From Acidobacteriota bacterium (GTDB lineage Bacteria; Acidobacteriota; Terriglobia; Bryobacterales; Bryobacteraceae), in the NCBI GenBank assembly GCA_947470805.1, contig CANIVU010000078.1:1-42961 (forward strand): DNA of 42,961 nt, read 5' to 3'. Shown in pieces: positions 1 to 10,800 of the stretch. The notes under the pieces are model-generated. The model was not told where the DNA came from. It did not search any database and was given only the letters and a program-made list of their open reading frames with translations. Within the stretch, counting starts at the first letter, position 1. Every line of letters begins with the position of its first letter. The position numbers were made by a program, and so were the translations under genes.

Positions 1-144
1 CAGCAAGCTAACTGCTAGATTCTTCTCCAGTTCCTGCAAGTGCTGGCTCGCCGCCGACTGGCTGACGTCGTTCAGCAACGCCCCCCGGCTCACGCTCCGG
101 GTCTGCGCAATATCGCGAAACAACTTCAGGTGGTCGAAGTTCAC
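1..144 (-). CDS. LysR-family regulator, N-terminal 48 residues (GltC-like by position)
   Basis: This is the first part of a DNA-binding transcription regulator; the rest lies beyond the left window edge. Read on the minus strand from a GTG at 144-142 the protein begins MNFDHLKLFRDIAQTRSVSR and continues through a helix-turn-helix with the usual LysR pattern (a short first helix, then S-QSAASQHLQELE as recognition helix). It is divergent from gltB with 169 bases between the start codons. This is the arrangement of gltC and gltAB in Bacillus, where the LysR protein activates glutamate synthase. A role as gltBD regulator is inferred from position and from the T-N11-A boxes in the spacer. The effector domain cannot be seen. 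The family call is firm; the target is probable. Confidence 0.85.
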   Translation of the reverse strand, partial: MNFDHLKLFRDIAQTRSVSRGALLNDVSQSAASQHLQELEKNLAVSLL

Positions 145-159
145 TCCGGCCAGAATAGC

Positions 160-174
160 ATAAGAAAGGCTTAT
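160..174. promoter_or_regulatory. LysR-type operator box 1
   Basis: ATAAG-AAAGG-CTTAT is a perfect 5-bp dyad with a 5-bp spacer and has the LysR T-N11-A form (T161, A173). It lies 15 bases upstream of the divergent LysR start codon, a position suited to autoregulation, and about 121 bases before the predicted gltB transcription start. Confidence 0.6.
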
Positions 175-214
175 GTCAATATTTCATGAATCCGGTTTTT
201 CTAATTGTAATAAT

Positions 215-229
215 ATAAGAAAACTGAAT
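215..229. promoter_or_regulatory. LysR-type operator box 2 (imperfect)
   Basis: ATAAGAAAACTGAAT repeats the left half of box 1 exactly and keeps T-N11-A (T216, A228). The boxes are 55 bp apart, about five helical turns. Its centre is about 66 bases before the predicted gltB transcription start, the usual place of a LysR recognition site. The second half-site is weak. Confidence 0.45.
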
Positions 230-252
230 ACTGGCAAATGCCAGCTTCCTGA

Positions 253-281
253 TTGACTAATACTGTGGCTCCCGCTATATT
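253..281 (+). promoter_or_regulatory. sigma-70 promoter of gltBD
   Basis: The -35 TTGACT (253-258) and the -10 TATATT (276-281) are separated by exactly 17 bases. Each hexamer is one base from consensus. Transcription should start near 288. Confidence 0.75.
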
Positions 282-299
282 AAATGGAATCCTCCGTTC

Positions 300-304
300 G
301 AGGT
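300..304 (+). promoter_or_regulatory. ribosome binding site that decides the gltB start
   Basis: GAGGT lies nine bases before ATG 314. The in-frame ATG at 284 has no such site and lies before the predicted transcription start near 288, so 314 is preferred. Confidence 0.6.
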
Positions 305-313
305 CCATTGTTC

Positions 314-3300
314 ATGTCCAACTCCTCACAAGAAGATTTCCAAGTCGTTCGCGGCCTGCCCCCCGCACAAGGTCTCTATAGCCCGATGAACGAACGCGAC
401 GCCTGCGGCATCGGCTTCGTCGTTAACATCCACGGCCACAAATCCCACGACATCATTACTAAAGGCGTACAGATTCTCATCAATCTCACCCACCGCGGCG
501 CCTGCGGTTGTGACCCGGAAACCGGCGACGGCGCCGGCCTGCTCATCCAGATTCCCCACGCCTTCTTCGCCCGCGAATGCGCCAAGGAAGGCTTCACCCT
601 CCCGCCCGCCGGCCAGTACGGCTGCGGCCTCGTCTTCCTGCCCGTCGAACGCACCGCCCGCCTGCTGGTCGAAGGGATCCTCGAACGCATCACCCGCGAA
701 GAGGGCCTGGAAGTCCTCGGCTGGCGCGACACCCCCCTCAATGTCGACGCCATCGGCCGCGTCGCCCGCTCCTCCCAGCCCTACATCGAACAGGTCTTCA
801 TCCGCGGCGCCGTCGGCATGACGGAAATCGAGCTCGAACGGAAGCTCTACGTCATCCGCAAGCGCACCGAACACGAAATCCGCGCCTCCGACATCCGCGA
901 CAAGGACTTTTTCTACGTCCCCTCGCTCAGCTGCCGGACCATTGTTTATAAAGGGCTGCTCCTCGCCCCGCAGATCCAGAAATTCTTCAAAGATCTGGCC
1001 GACCCCGAGTGCGTCTCCGCCCTCGCCATGGTCCACCAGCGGTTCTCGACCAACACCTTCCCCACCTGGCCGCTGGCCCACCCGTTCCGCTACATCTGCC
1101 ACAACGGCGAAATCAACACCGTTCGCGGCAACGCCAACTGGATGGCCGCCCGCCAGGCCGTCATGGCCTCCGGCGTCTGGGGCGACGATCTGAAGAAGAT
1201 CCTCCCCATCGTCGAACCCGGCGGTTCCGACTCGGCCACGCTCGACAACGCCGTCGAACTGCTCTACCTCTCCGGCCGCTCCATCCCGCACGTCATGTCG
1301 ATGCTCATCCCCGAAGCCTGGGATGCCGACACCACCATGCAGGCCGAAAAGAAGGCCTACTACGAGTTCCACGCCTCCATCATGGAGCCCTGGGACGGCC
1401 CGGCCGCCGTGGCCTTTACCGACGGTCATATCCTCGGCGCCACGCTCGACCGCAACGGCCTCCGCCCCTCCCGCTACTTAGTAACGAAGGATGGCCTCTT
1501 AATCGTCGCCTCCGAAACCGGCGTGCTGCCCGTCAAGCCCGAAGATGTTACTTACAAAGGGCGCCTCCAGCCCGGTAAGATGCTGATCGTCGATCTCGAT
1601 CAGAAACGCATCATTCCGGACGAAGAAGTAAAGAAGGGTCTCTGGGAGCGCCAGCCCTACGGCCAGTGGATCAAGGACAACCAGATCTCGCTCGACGTGC
1701 TGCCAGAACCCGGCCGCGTCTACGCCACCGATCACGATACGATTCTCCAACGCCAGCGCGCCTTCGGCTACTCCGACGAGGATCTGAAAACCATCCTCTC
1801 CCCCATGGGTGAAAAGGGTGAAGAACCCATCGGCTCCATGGGTACGGATACCCCTCTCGCCTGTCTCTCCGACAAGCCCCAGACGCTGTTCCATTATTTC
1901 AAGCAGTTATTCGCCCAAGTTACTAACCCGGCCATTGATCCCATTCGCGAAGAACTCGTGATGTCCCTGACGAGTTACATCGGCACGGAACGCAATGTTC
2001 TCGATGAAACGCCGCAGCACAGCCACTTACTCAAGCTGAAGAACCCGGTTCTCACCAACCGCGATCTGGAAAAGATCCGCCGCGTCAGCTGGGGTGACTT
2101 CCTGGCCTACACGCTACCCATTCTCTATAACGTGCACGGCGGCGAAGCCGAACTCGAACGCTCGCTCGATTCGCTCTGCAAACGCGCCAGCTGGGCCATC
2201 CAGGCCGGCTACTCGCTGCTCATCCTGAGCGATCGCGGTGTCGATGGCGAATCGGCTCCCATCCCCTCGCTCCTCGCCCTCACCGCCGTTCACCACCACC
2301 TGATCCGCGAAGGCACCCGTACCCAGGTCGCCCTCATCGTCGAATCCGGCGAACCGCGCGAGATCATGCATTTCTGCTGTCTGATCGGCTACGGCGCCAG
2401 CGCCGTCAACCCCTATCTGGCCATCGAAACGCTGGACAACATGGCGCAGACCGGGCGCCTCAGCGTCCCCTTCGAAACCGCCCTCAAGAACTACAAGAAG
2501 GCGGTCAGCAAGGGCCTGTTGAAGGTCTTCTCGAAGATGGGTATCTCCACGCTGCAAAGCTACCGCGGCGCCCAGATCTTCGAAGCCATCGGCCTCAACA
2601 AATCGCTTGTCGACAAGTACTTCACCGGCACCGCCTCGCGCATCGAAGGCGTGGGCCTCGAAGTCCTCGCCAAAGAAGCGAAGATGAAGCACGAACACGC
2701 CTTCCACCCGCTCACCGAAGCGGACCTGGAATTGAGCCCCGGCGGCAACTATCAGTATCGTGTCCGCGGCGAATATCACCTGCTGAACCCCCAAACGGTC
2801 AGCAAGATGCAGCACGCCGTCAACAACGAAAGCTACGCCACGTTCAAGGATTATTCCAAGCTCATCAACGAGCAGAACGCCCAGCTCTGCACCCTCCGCG
2901 GCCTGCTGCAGTTCAAGCCCGGCAACCCCATCCCGATCGACGACGTCGAACCCGCCAAAGAGATCGTCAAGCGCTTCGCCACCGGCGCCATGAGCTTCGG
3001 CTCCATCAGCAAGGAAGCTCACGAAACGCTCGCCATCGCCATGAACCGCATGGGTGGCCGCTCCAATACCGGCGAAGGCGGCGAAGACGAAGCGCGCTTC
3101 AAGATGTTGCCCAACGGCGACTCCAAGCGCTCCTCCATCAAACAGGTGGCCTCCGGCCGCTTCGGCGTCACGGCCAACTACCTCGTCAACGCCGACGAAC
3201 TGCAGATCAAAGTCGCCCAGGGCGCCAAGCCCGGTGAGGGCGGCCAGCTTCCCGGCCACAAGGTCGATGAGTTCGTCGCCAAGGTACGCCATTCCATCCC

Positions 3301-4894
3301 CGGCGTCGGTTTGATTTCGCCCCCGCCCCACCACGACATCTACTCCATCGAAGATCTCGCCCAGCTGATTTACGACCTGAAAAACGTGAATCCGCAGGCG
3401 CGCATCTCGGTCAAACTGGTGTCCGAAGTCGGTGTCGGCACCGTCGCCGCCGGGGTCTCCAAGGCCCATGCCGATCTCGTCCTCATCGCGGGCGACTCGG
3501 GCGGCACCGGCGCCAGCCCGCTGACATCGCTCCGCCACGCCGGCGTGCCCTGGGAACTCGGCCTCGCCGAAACCCAGCAGGTGCTGGTGTTGAACGACCT
3601 CCGCTCCCGCATCCGCGTGCAGACCGACGGCAAACTGCAGACCGGCCGCGACGTCATCATCGGCGCGCTGCTCGGTGCCGAAGAGTTCGGCTTCTCCACC
3701 GCTCCGCTCGTCGCCCTCGGCTGCATCATGATGCGCAAGTGCCATCTGAACACCTGCCCGGTCGGCATCGCCACGCAAGACCCGATCCTCCGCGCCAAGT
3801 TCACCGGCACCCCCGAACACGCCATCAACTTCTTCTTCTTCATCGCCGAAGAGGCTCGTGAGATCATGGCGCAACTCGGCTTCCGGACCTTCGACGAAAT
3901 GGTCGGCCGCGTCGACATGCTGGAGATGCGCGATGTGAAGGATCACTGGAAGGCCAAGGGGCTCGATCTCTCCTCCATGCTCTTCAACCCGCCGGTGCCG
4001 AAAAAGGTCTTCCGCCGCTGCGTCACCTCGCAGGATCATGGGCTGGAAGAGGCGCTCGATCACAAGATCATCGAACTCGCTCACGACGCGCTGGAACACC
4101 AGACGCCCGTCGAGTTCAAGATGCCCATCCGCAACGTCCACCGCACCGTCGGCGCCATGCTGTCCGGTGAAGTGGCCAAGCGCTACGGCTCCGAAGGGCT
4201 CCCGGCCGATACCATCAAGATCAAGTTCAACGGCTCCGCCGGGCAGAGCTTCGGCGCCTTCCTCGCCAACGGCATCAGCCTCGAACTCGAAGGCGATGCG
4301 AACGACTACGTCGGCAAAGGTTTGAGCGGAGGCCAGGTCGTCGTCTACCCGCCCAAGAACGCGCTCTTCGTGCCCGAACACAACATCCTCATCGGCAACG
4401 TCGTCCTCTACGGCGCCACCTCCGGCGAGGCCTTCTTCAACGGCATGGCCGGCGAACGCTTCGCCGTCCGCAACTCCGGCGCCACCGCGGTCGTCGAAGG
4501 CGTGGGTGACCACGGCTGCGAATACATGACCAACGGCCTCGTCGCCATCCTCGGCGAAACCGGCAAGAACTTCGCTGCCGGCATGAGCGGCGGTATCGCC
4601 TACGTTCTCGATGAAACCGGCGAGTTCTGCCGCAACAAGTGCAACCGCGCCGGCGTCGATCTGGAACCGGTGGAGAGCATCGAAGACATCAACGCGCTCC
4701 GCAACCTGATCGAACGCCACGTGCACTTCACCGAAAGCCGCCGCGGTAAGTGGGTCCTCGAAAACTGGGGAGACCTGCTCGACAAATTCGTCAAAGTCTT
4801 CCCGCACGAGTACAAGCGCGTGCTGGGTGTCGCCAAGCGCGAACAACCGTATTTCGTAGCCTCGTCGCAGGGAGAGCAGGTGTTGCATGGGTAA
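314..4894 (+). CDS. gltB: glutamate synthase (NADPH), large (alpha) subunit
   Basis: Cytoplasmic enzyme that moves the amide nitrogen of glutamine to 2-oxoglutarate, giving two glutamates with the small subunit supplying electrons. The 1526-residue product has the full family order. A short propeptide ends before Cys31 ([10 protein letters not shown]), the expected N-terminal nucleophile of the type-2 amidotransferase domain (about 31-430). A central domain follows (about 470-770), then the FMN-binding synthase barrel (about 820-1210) with the 3Fe-4S cysteines C1137, C1143 and C1148, and a C-terminal GXGXG helix domain (about 1260-1490). Length matches the E. coli protein. Start 314 is chosen for its Shine-Dalgarno site and because an upstream in-frame ATG at 284 precedes the predicted transcript start. 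The last 8 bases overlap gltD, so translation is probably coupled. Regulation by the divergent LysR protein is inferred. Confidence 0.97.
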   Translation: MSNSSQEDFQVVRGLPPAQGLYSPMNERDACGIGFVVNIHGHKSHDIITKGVQILINLTHRGACGCDPETGDGAGLLIQIPHAFFARECAKEGFTLPPAGQYGCGLVFLPVERTARLLVEGILERITREEGLEVLGWRDTPLNVDAIGRVARSSQPYIEQVFIRGAVGMTEIELERKLYVIRKRTEHEIRASDIRDKDFFYVPSLSCRTIVYKGLLLAPQIQKFFKDLADPECVSALAMVHQRFSTNTFPTWPLAHPFRYICHNGEINTVRGNANWMAARQAVMASGVWGDDLKKILPIVEPGGSDSATLDNAVELLYLSGRSIPHVMSMLIPEAWDADTTMQAEKKAYYEFHASIMEPWDGPAAVAFTDGHILGATLDRNGLRPSRYLVTKDGLLIVASETGVLPVKPEDVTYKGRLQPGKMLIVDLDQKRIIPDEEVKKGLWERQPYGQWIKDNQISLDVLPEPGRVYATDHDTILQRQRAFGYSDEDLKTILSPMGEKGEEPIGSMGTDTPLACLSDKPQTLFHYFKQLFAQVTNPAIDPIREELVMSLTSYIGTERNVLDETPQHSHLLKLKNPVLTNRDLEKIRRVSWGDFLAYTLPILYNVHGGEAELERSLDSLCKRASWAIQAGYSLLILSDRGVDGESAPIPSLLALTAVHHHLIREGTRTQVALIVESGEPREIMHFCCLIGYGASAVNPYLAIETLDNMAQTGRLSVPFETALKNYKKAVSKGLLKVFSKMGISTLQSYRGAQIFEAIGLNKSLVDKYFTGTASRIEGVGLEVLAKEAKMKHEHAFHPLTEADLELSPGGNYQYRVRGEYHLLNPQTVSKMQHAVNNESYATFKDYSKLINEQNAQLCTLRGLLQFKPGNPIPIDDVEPAKEIVKRFATGAMSFGSISKEAHETLAIAMNRMGGRSNTGEGGEDEARFKMLPNGDSKRSSIKQVASGRFGVTANYLVNADELQIKVAQGAKPGEGGQLPGHKVDEFVAKVRHSIPGVGLISPPPHHDIYSIEDLAQLIYDLKNVNPQARISVKLVSEVGVGTVAAGVSKAHADLVLIAGDSGGTGASPLTSLRHAGVPWELGLAETQQVLVLNDLRSRIRVQTDGKLQTGRDVIIGALLGAEEFGFSTAPLVALGCIMMRKCHLNTCPVGIATQDPILRAKFTGTPEHAINFFFFIAEEAREIMAQLGFRTFDEMVGRVDMLEMRDVKDHWKAKGLDLSSMLFNPPVPKKVFRRCVTSQDHGLEEALDHKIIELAHDALEHQTPVEFKMPIRNVHRTVGAMLSGEVAKRYGSEGLPADTIKIKFNGSAGQSFGAFLANGISLELEGDANDYVGKGLSGGQVVVYPPKNALFVPEHNILIGNVVLYGATSGEAFFNGMAGERFAVRNSGATAVVEGVGDHGCEYMTNGLVAILGETGKNFAAGMSGGIAYVLDETGEFCRNKCNRAGVDLEPVESIEDINALRNLIERHVHFTESRRGKWVLENWGDLLDKFVKVFPHEYKRVLGVAKREQPYFVASSQGEQVLHG

Positions 4895-6302
4895 GGTTAC
4901 CGGGTTCATGGAGTTCCAGCGCGAAGTCGCTTCGCGCCGCCCCGTCGAAGAACGGGTCAACGACTGGTTCGAAATCTACCAGCCGTTCAGCTACGACAAA
5001 GTGCGCACCCAGGGCGCCCGCTGCATGGACTGCGGCGTGCCCTTCTGCCACACCGGTTGCCCGCTCAACAACATCATTCCCGATTGGAACGATCTTGCCT
5101 TCCGCGACCGTTGGAAGGACGCCATCCGCACCCTCCACTCGACGAACAACTTCCCCGAATTCACCGGCCGCGTCTGCCCCGCGCCGTGTGAATCGGCCTG
5201 CGTGCTCGGTATCAATGAGCCGCCTGTCGCCATCAAGTTGATCGAGCGGTCGATCATTGATTACGCCTTCGAACAAGGCTGGATCAAACCCGAGCCGCCC
5301 GAAGTCCGCACCGGCAAGCGTGTCGCCGTCGTCGGCTCCGGCCCGGCTGGTCTCGCCGCCGCGCAGCAGTTGAACCGCGCCGGTCACACCGTCGTCGTCT
5401 ACGAGAAGGCGGACCGCGTCGGCGGCCTCCTCCGCTACGGTATTCCGGACTTCAAGATGGAGAAGCACCACATCGATCGGCGCACCCAGCAGATGGAATC
5501 CGAAGGCGTGGAATTCGTCGTCAACGCCACTGTGGGCGGCAACGTCCTGGTGGCGGATCTGAAGGCGAAGTTCGATGCCATCCTCGTCGCCGGCGGTGCC
5601 GAAAACTCCCGCGATCTGCCCGTCCCCGGCCGCAATCTGAATGGCATCCACTACGCCATGGAGTTCCTGCCCCAGCAGAATCACAAGGTCGCGGGCGATG
5701 CGGTGGAAGGCCAGATCCTGGCGACGGACAAGCACGTCATCATCATCGGCGGCGGCGACACCGGCGCCGACTGTCTCGGAACTTCCCACCGTCACAAGTG
5801 CGCCAGCGTCCACCAGTTCGAACTGATGCCCCAGCCCCCGGCGGAGCGCAGCACGTCCACCCCCTGGCCCCTCTGGCCCGTCATGCTCCGCACCGAAAGC
5901 GCCCACGAAGAAGGCGGCATCCGCGAGTTCGCCATCTCTACGAAGGAATTCGTAGATGACGGCAACGGCAACGTGAAGGCCCTAAAAACGGTCCGCGTCG
6001 GCCCCCCGCCCACGTTCACCCCCATCCCCGGCAGTGAGCAGGAATTCAAGGCCGATCTTGTTCTCCTCGCCATGGGCTTCACCGGCCCGGTGAAGAACGG
6101 CCTCCTGACGGACTTAGGCGTCGAGCTCGACAACCGCGGTAACGTCAAAACCGACGACCACTACATGTCTTCGGTGTCCGGCGTATTCGCCGCCGGCGAC
6201 ATGCGCCGCGGCCAGTCGCTGGTTGTCTGGGCCATCGCCGAAGGCCGCAAAGCCGCACGCGGCGTCGACACCTTCCTCATGGGCGATTCCAAGTTACCGT
6301 AG
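4887..6302 (+). CDS. gltD: glutamate synthase (NADPH), small (beta) subunit
   Basis: The 471-residue electron-input subunit oxidises NADPH on FAD and passes electrons through 4Fe-4S clusters to GltB. The N-terminal cluster cysteines are visible at C46, C49, C54 and C58, with a second group at C97, C101 and C105 (CPAPCESAC). The FAD-binding Rossmann motif [10 protein letters not shown] is near residue 150 and the NADPH-binding GGGDTGADC near 290. The closing FAD contact segment ([21 protein letters not shown]) is intact. The ATG lies inside the end of gltB (ATGGGTAA), giving an 8-base overlap typical of gltBD. The gene ends 9 bases into the convergent TPR gene that follows. No terminator is evident between the two. 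Confidence 0.97.
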   Translation: MGKVTGFMEFQREVASRRPVEERVNDWFEIYQPFSYDKVRTQGARCMDCGVPFCHTGCPLNNIIPDWNDLAFRDRWKDAIRTLHSTNNFPEFTGRVCPAPCESACVLGINEPPVAIKLIERSIIDYAFEQGWIKPEPPEVRTGKRVAVVGSGPAGLAAAQQLNRAGHTVVVYEKADRVGGLLRYGIPDFKMEKHHIDRRTQQMESEGVEFVVNATVGGNVLVADLKAKFDAILVAGGAENSRDLPVPGRNLNGIHYAMEFLPQQNHKVAGDAVEGQILATDKHVIIIGGGDTGADCLGTSHRHKCASVHQFELMPQPPAERSTSTPWPLWPVMLRTESAHEEGGIREFAISTKEFVDDGNGNVKALKTVRVGPPPTFTPIPGSEQEFKADLVLLAMGFTGPVKNGLLTDLGVELDNRGNVKTDDHYMSSVSGVFAAGDMRRGQSLVVWAIAEGRKAARGVDTFLMGDSKLP

Positions 6303-6986
6303 CTCCTTCATCGCGGCCCGAACCAACGACAGCAATGTTTCGTCCTTGGTCCGGGCCGCGATTTCCAATTGCGTCCTCGCCTCCGCCCGCCGACCCAGCA
6401 ATCCATACAACCGTCCCAACCGGTAATGCGCCGCGGCATCCGAAACCAATGCCACCGATGCTTCCAACTCCCCCACCGCCCCTTCCGTATCGTTCCGTTT
6501 GAACCGCACCATCCCCAACGCCGCATGTGCGCGCGAGCGCAGCCCATTCACAGCCGCCGTCCACTCCTCCGGGCCGACCCGTAACGGCGCCTTCACTCGT
6601 CCCAACACCTCCAACCCCCGCCGCGCCGCCTCCTCCGCCCGCTCCAGTTTCTCCGCCCCATTCGCCAATAAATCGGCCAGTTCCACCAACACCGGCGCAT
6701 ACTCCGGCGCAATCGCTAACGCCCGCTCCGCCGCTTCCACCGCCCGCGTGCGTTCCCCCTTCCGCCGCCATTCCTTGGCCAAAATCTCATACACCGGCAG
6801 CCGCAATGCCGACTCCGGATACCCCCGCAAAAACGCCTCGCCCTTCTCAATCGCCGGCCCGTCCAGTACCTCCAGATACGCATCGAACTCCGCTGGCGTT
6901 CGCGCCTGCAAATCCGGCAGAAACTGAGAGTACGATGGAAGGCAGAACAGAGTGCAAAGCATCACCACACAGGCCATCGTCCTCAT
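6294..6986 (-). CDS. secreted TPR-repeat protein
   Basis: A 230-residue protein with a cleavable signal peptide ([21 protein letters not shown]) and helical repeats. TPR-like units are visible around residues 60-115 ([23 protein letters not shown]) and 150-225 ([24 protein letters not shown], then [23 protein letters not shown]). TPRs mount protein-protein contacts; no enzymatic motif is seen and no partner can be named. It converges with gltD (9-base overlap) and diverges from the next TPR gene, with its start codon lying inside that gene. Two neighbouring exported TPR proteins suggest a related function or an old duplication, although their sequences are not obviously alike. Confidence 0.8.
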   Translation of the reverse strand: MRTMACVVMLCTLFCLPSYSQFLPDLQARTPAEFDAYLEVLDGPAIEKGEAFLRGYPESALRLPVYEILAKEWRRKGERTRAVEAAERALAIAPEYAPVLVELADLLANGAEKLERAEEAARRGLEVLGRVKAPLRVGPEEWTAAVNGLRSRAHAALGMVRFKRNDTEGAVGELEASVALVSDAAAHYRLGRLYGLLGRRAEARTQLEIAARTKDETLLSLVRAAMKELR

Positions 6987-7827
6987 GTTGATCGTAGTAT
7001 GTCACACACCCGCCGTGGCCCAACAGCAGGACCTTGCGCCCCTTCTCCCCACTGCCGAATCCCCCATCCGCACCGCGCTCCTTGCCGGTAATCTCCCGCG
7101 CGCCTCCCAACTCGCCGCCGCCGAACCCGCCCCCTCCCGTGACCGCTGGCTAGGCATCTTCGCCATCCTCCGTAATGACGGTCCCGCCGCCGTCCGCACC
7201 CTCCGCCGCCTCGACGAACCGAAGGCCCTCGGCGTCGCCTACTATCTCCTCCGCCAGCACCTCCTCTTCCGCGATCAAATGGCCGAAGCCATCCGCCGCA
7301 ATCCCGCGGATTTCGGCCCATACTACTACCTCGGCCGCCACTACGACACCGACGTCAACGACCCCGCCGAAGCCGCCCGCTGGTTCCGTCTCGCCCTCGC
7401 CCGCAACCCCGCCAACCCGCGTCTCCACGCCTTCCTCGGCAACTGTCTGGAGCGCTCCGGCAACGCCGAAGAAGCCGCCGCGAGCTACAATAAAGCCCCC
7501 GAAATACTCCTCTCCCAACTCGGCCTCGCCCGCCTCCGCCTGGCCATCAATGACCCCGCCGCCGCGCTCCCTCACGCCGAAAAGGCGCTAGCCATCGATG
7601 GCGCGAACACCCAAGCCGCCAAGCTCGCCGCCCGAATCTATGCCGATCTCAATCGCCCTCAGGAAGCCATCAAAACTCTCGAAGCCGCCGCCCCCCGCAC
7701 CCCTGCCGACGCCGCTCTCCACTACCAACTCTTCCGCCTCTACCAGGCAGCCGGCAACACCCAAAAAGCGACAGCCGCCAGAACCGAGTTCCAGCGGCTG
7801 CAGAAGATCTACGGCATCCAGCCGTAG
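6952..7827 (+). CDS. secreted TPR-repeat protein
   Basis: A 291-residue exported protein with TPR units between about residues 110 and 285, for example FGPYYYLGRHYDTDVNDPAEAARWF, then PAAALPHAEKALAIDGANTQ and DAALHYQLFRLYQAAGNTQKA. The GTG at 6952 is chosen because GGAAGG stands nine bases before it and because it yields a normal signal peptide ending in PAVAQQQ. The alternative in-frame ATG at 6985 leaves a very short, uncharged leader. The first 35 bases overlap the start of the divergent TPR gene, so the two promoters must lie inside the opposite coding sequences. Its end is six bases from the convergent TonB-dependent receptor. Molecular role unknown. Confidence 0.8.
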   Translation: MQSITTQAIVLMLIVVCHTPAVAQQQDLAPLLPTAESPIRTALLAGNLPRASQLAAAEPAPSRDRWLGIFAILRNDGPAAVRTLRRLDEPKALGVAYYLLRQHLLFRDQMAEAIRRNPADFGPYYYLGRHYDTDVNDPAEAARWFRLALARNPANPRLHAFLGNCLERSGNAEEAAASYNKAPEILLSQLGLARLRLAINDPAAALPHAEKALAIDGANTQAAKLAARIYADLNRPQEAIKTLEAAAPRTPADAALHYQLFRLYQAAGNTQKATAARTEFQRLQKIYGIQP

Positions 7828-7833
7828 CGCCGA

Positions 7834-10800
7834 TCAGAAGATCAACTTCAGTCCCAACTGGATTAACCGCGGGTTATTCGCCTGTCCGCCAATCACGCCA
7901 AACGTCGCGGGATTGTTGATGTTCGCTGACGGTCCGCTGAACACCACACGGTTCATCACGTTGTACGCCTCGCCGCGGATTTGCAGCGCCATTGCCTCGG
8001 TGATGTGCAGGTTCTTGAACAGCGAAAAGTCCTCGTTGAAATATGCCGGCGTCCGCACGTGCGGCATGCGCGGCGGCGCATTGCCAATCGTGAACAGAGC
8101 CGGTTGGCTGAACGCGCTGATGTTCAGATACCGGTCCCGCGCCGGGTCGAAACTGCCCATGGAAACGGAGCTCCGCACATCCGCGCTAATCCAGTTCGGC
8201 CGGTTGTTTCCGCCAAACAGCGGCAGCGCCGGTCCGCCGCTTACGGCAATCGCGGTGCCCGAACGATACGTCTGAATCGCGTTCACCGCCCACCCGCCAA
8301 TCAACATATCCATCCCGCGCCGCGCGCCCGTGCCGAACTTCTTGCCCTTCCCGAACGGCAGGTCGTAGCTCCACGATGTAATCAGCACGTGCGTCTGGTC
8401 CGTGGGCACAATCGATTTTTCCAGCTTCCGGTTAAACGTGTCGATTCCGCGCGACCCGCCGCCCCCGCCCGTATCGCCGAAGATGTCCCCACCCGGAAAG
8501 CCAATGTTCTTAGCCAGCGTGTAGGCCACCAGGAACGACACGCCCGACGCATGCCGCTTCTGCACCCGCACCTGCATGGAGTTGTAGAAGTTGTATCCCG
8601 TCGGCTGGTACACGTCATCCACGTTGGTGAACTGCGGGAAAGCGCGCAACGCCTGCGCCACCGATCCGGTAAAGCCCGGATACGGTACACGCACGCCAGC
8701 CGCGATCGCCGCCGCCGAAGTCACGCTCGCGTTCAGCGTCTGCCCCAGGCTCAGGTAGCTCGGGTTCAGCTGGTTCGGCACCGAAAGTCCGGTCCACGTC
8801 CCGCTGGATTTCGTCCCAATGTAGGCCGCGTCCAGGCTGATGCCAAACGGCAATTCGCGCTGAATCGCGAAGGTCCAACTTTGCGACATCGCCATCCGGT
8901 TCGCATCGCCGTTGATCATCGTCACGCTGCCGTTGTTGTTCAGCGCCGGGTCAAACACCGGCGGCGCCACCGGGTTTGCCGGGAAGCCGCGGTCCAACGG
9001 GAATGCTGACGTAATGCCGGAGTTCGTGCTCGTATAGAACGGCTGCAAGCCGAACCCGGAACACCAGAACTGGCAGCTGTTCATCCGGCCCACCGCCGTG
9101 GGCACGCGGAACAGCCCATAGCCCGTCCGCAGCACCGTTTTGCGGTCCAACGCGTAGGTGATTGCCAGCCGCGGCGAATAGCCGTTGTGATAGGGCTTGA
9201 TGATCTGGTTCGTCCCCGCCCGGCCCGCGCCATCGCCCAGAAACACCAGCGCGCCCGGCAGGTTGCCCGCCGCCGGGTTCGGCCGCTTCGGGTCCAGGAA
9301 CGAGATGATTCCGTCCTTCTCTTTCACGTACAGTGGCAGCTCGTAGCGCAGCCCAATGCTCACCGTCATTCGCGACGACACCTTGAAGACGTCTTCCAGA
9401 TACCCGGCCACAAACTGGTCGTTGTACTGCCGCGTCGGCGCCGGCACCGCTGAACTCGCCGAAAACACTTCGCCCAATAGGAACGAGGCGAACGGATTTC
9501 CGAACCGCGCAAAGTCCACGCTGTTTGGCTGCGAAGTCGATAGCGCGTTGAACGTGAACGTTCCACCCTCGTTCCGCCGGTCCTGCACCGTCATCCGCCG
9601 GTATCGGAACGTGCCGCCGAACTTCACCTGATGCCGGCCGCGCACCCAGCTCACATCGTCGGCCACGCTCCAGTTCTGGAAGAACTGCGGGTCGGTCCCG
9701 TTGTTGTTGGAATTGCCCAGGCTCGCATAGGCCGTGGGGCCAGCGAAATTCAGAATCGGGAAGCCGCGCGAAGCCTCCGGAATACCCGGAATTTTCAGCA
9801 CCTTGTTGCCCTCCCGCGGATCCAGCAGCCAGCGGGACCACGTCGGGCTGGTCGGCGTGTAGCCGAAACCGATCCGGTTTAACAGCGTCGGGCTGATCGT
9901 GTACGTGTGGTTCAGCCGGATGCCGCTCGCCACCGTCGGCGTCACGCGGTAGCCGGGGTTCAACTCGCCGGCCACGCTGCCGTTGATCGTCGTCTCCCCG
10001 CGCACCCACCAGTAGGCGCCCGACAACCGCTGCTTGGAGCTCAACTGATGGTCAATCTTCACGCTCCAATCGTTGTCCGTGCTCGGCTGGTTCTGCCGGC
10101 TGCGGTAGTTGTTGAAGAACCCCGGCAGGTCCGGCTGTGGAATCAGAGGCAGTGTTCGTTGCGCCACTCCGCTAAATCTCGACGTGGGGATTACGTTGCC
10201 CGGAAACGGCGCCCGCTCAAAAGCGCCGCGTCCGTCGGCCGCCGTCGTGTTCGGGTCGTAGATCGGGAACGGATAGTCGGAGAAGTTCCCGCCCCGCTGC
10301 TGCACGGTCGGCAACGTTGTGAACGCGCCCACCGGCACGCCGCCGCGTAGCTGAAATCCGGAATAGGCAAAGAAGAAAAAGGTCTTGTCCTTTCCGTTGT
10401 ACTTCGGCACAACCACCGGCCCGCCAAATGTTCCGCCGTACTCGTTCTGCCGAAGGAGGGCCTTCTTACTACCGCCGAAGAACGTCCGCGAATCCATCGC
10501 CTCATTGCGGAAGAACTCAAACAGCCCGCCGTGATACTTGTTCGTCCCGGAACGCATCGTAAAATTCATCACGCCAAACCCGCCTCCGAACTCCGCCGGG
10601 TACAGCGTGTTCTGCACCTTGAATTCTTCCACTGCCTCGTAGGGCGGGCTCGCCTCAGCAATGAACCCGGGCGCGCCAATGTTCTGCATGTCCACGCCGT
10701 CAATCAGCACTTCCTGGCTGAACCCGGGCGCACCGTTGATCGATTTCTGCCACTGCGTCCCCGTCACCCCAGGCGTCAGGAACATGAAGTTCTCAATCTG

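Noticed and set aside
284-313. An upstream ATG start for gltB at 284
   Set aside because: It lies before the predicted transcription start and has no ribosome site; ATG 314 has both a suitable site and position.
2114-4960. A 948-codon open frame antisense to gltB
   Set aside because: It is produced by the strong third-position C bias of gltB. The translation is low-complexity (Asp, Gly, Val, Ala) with no domain, and gltB is certain.
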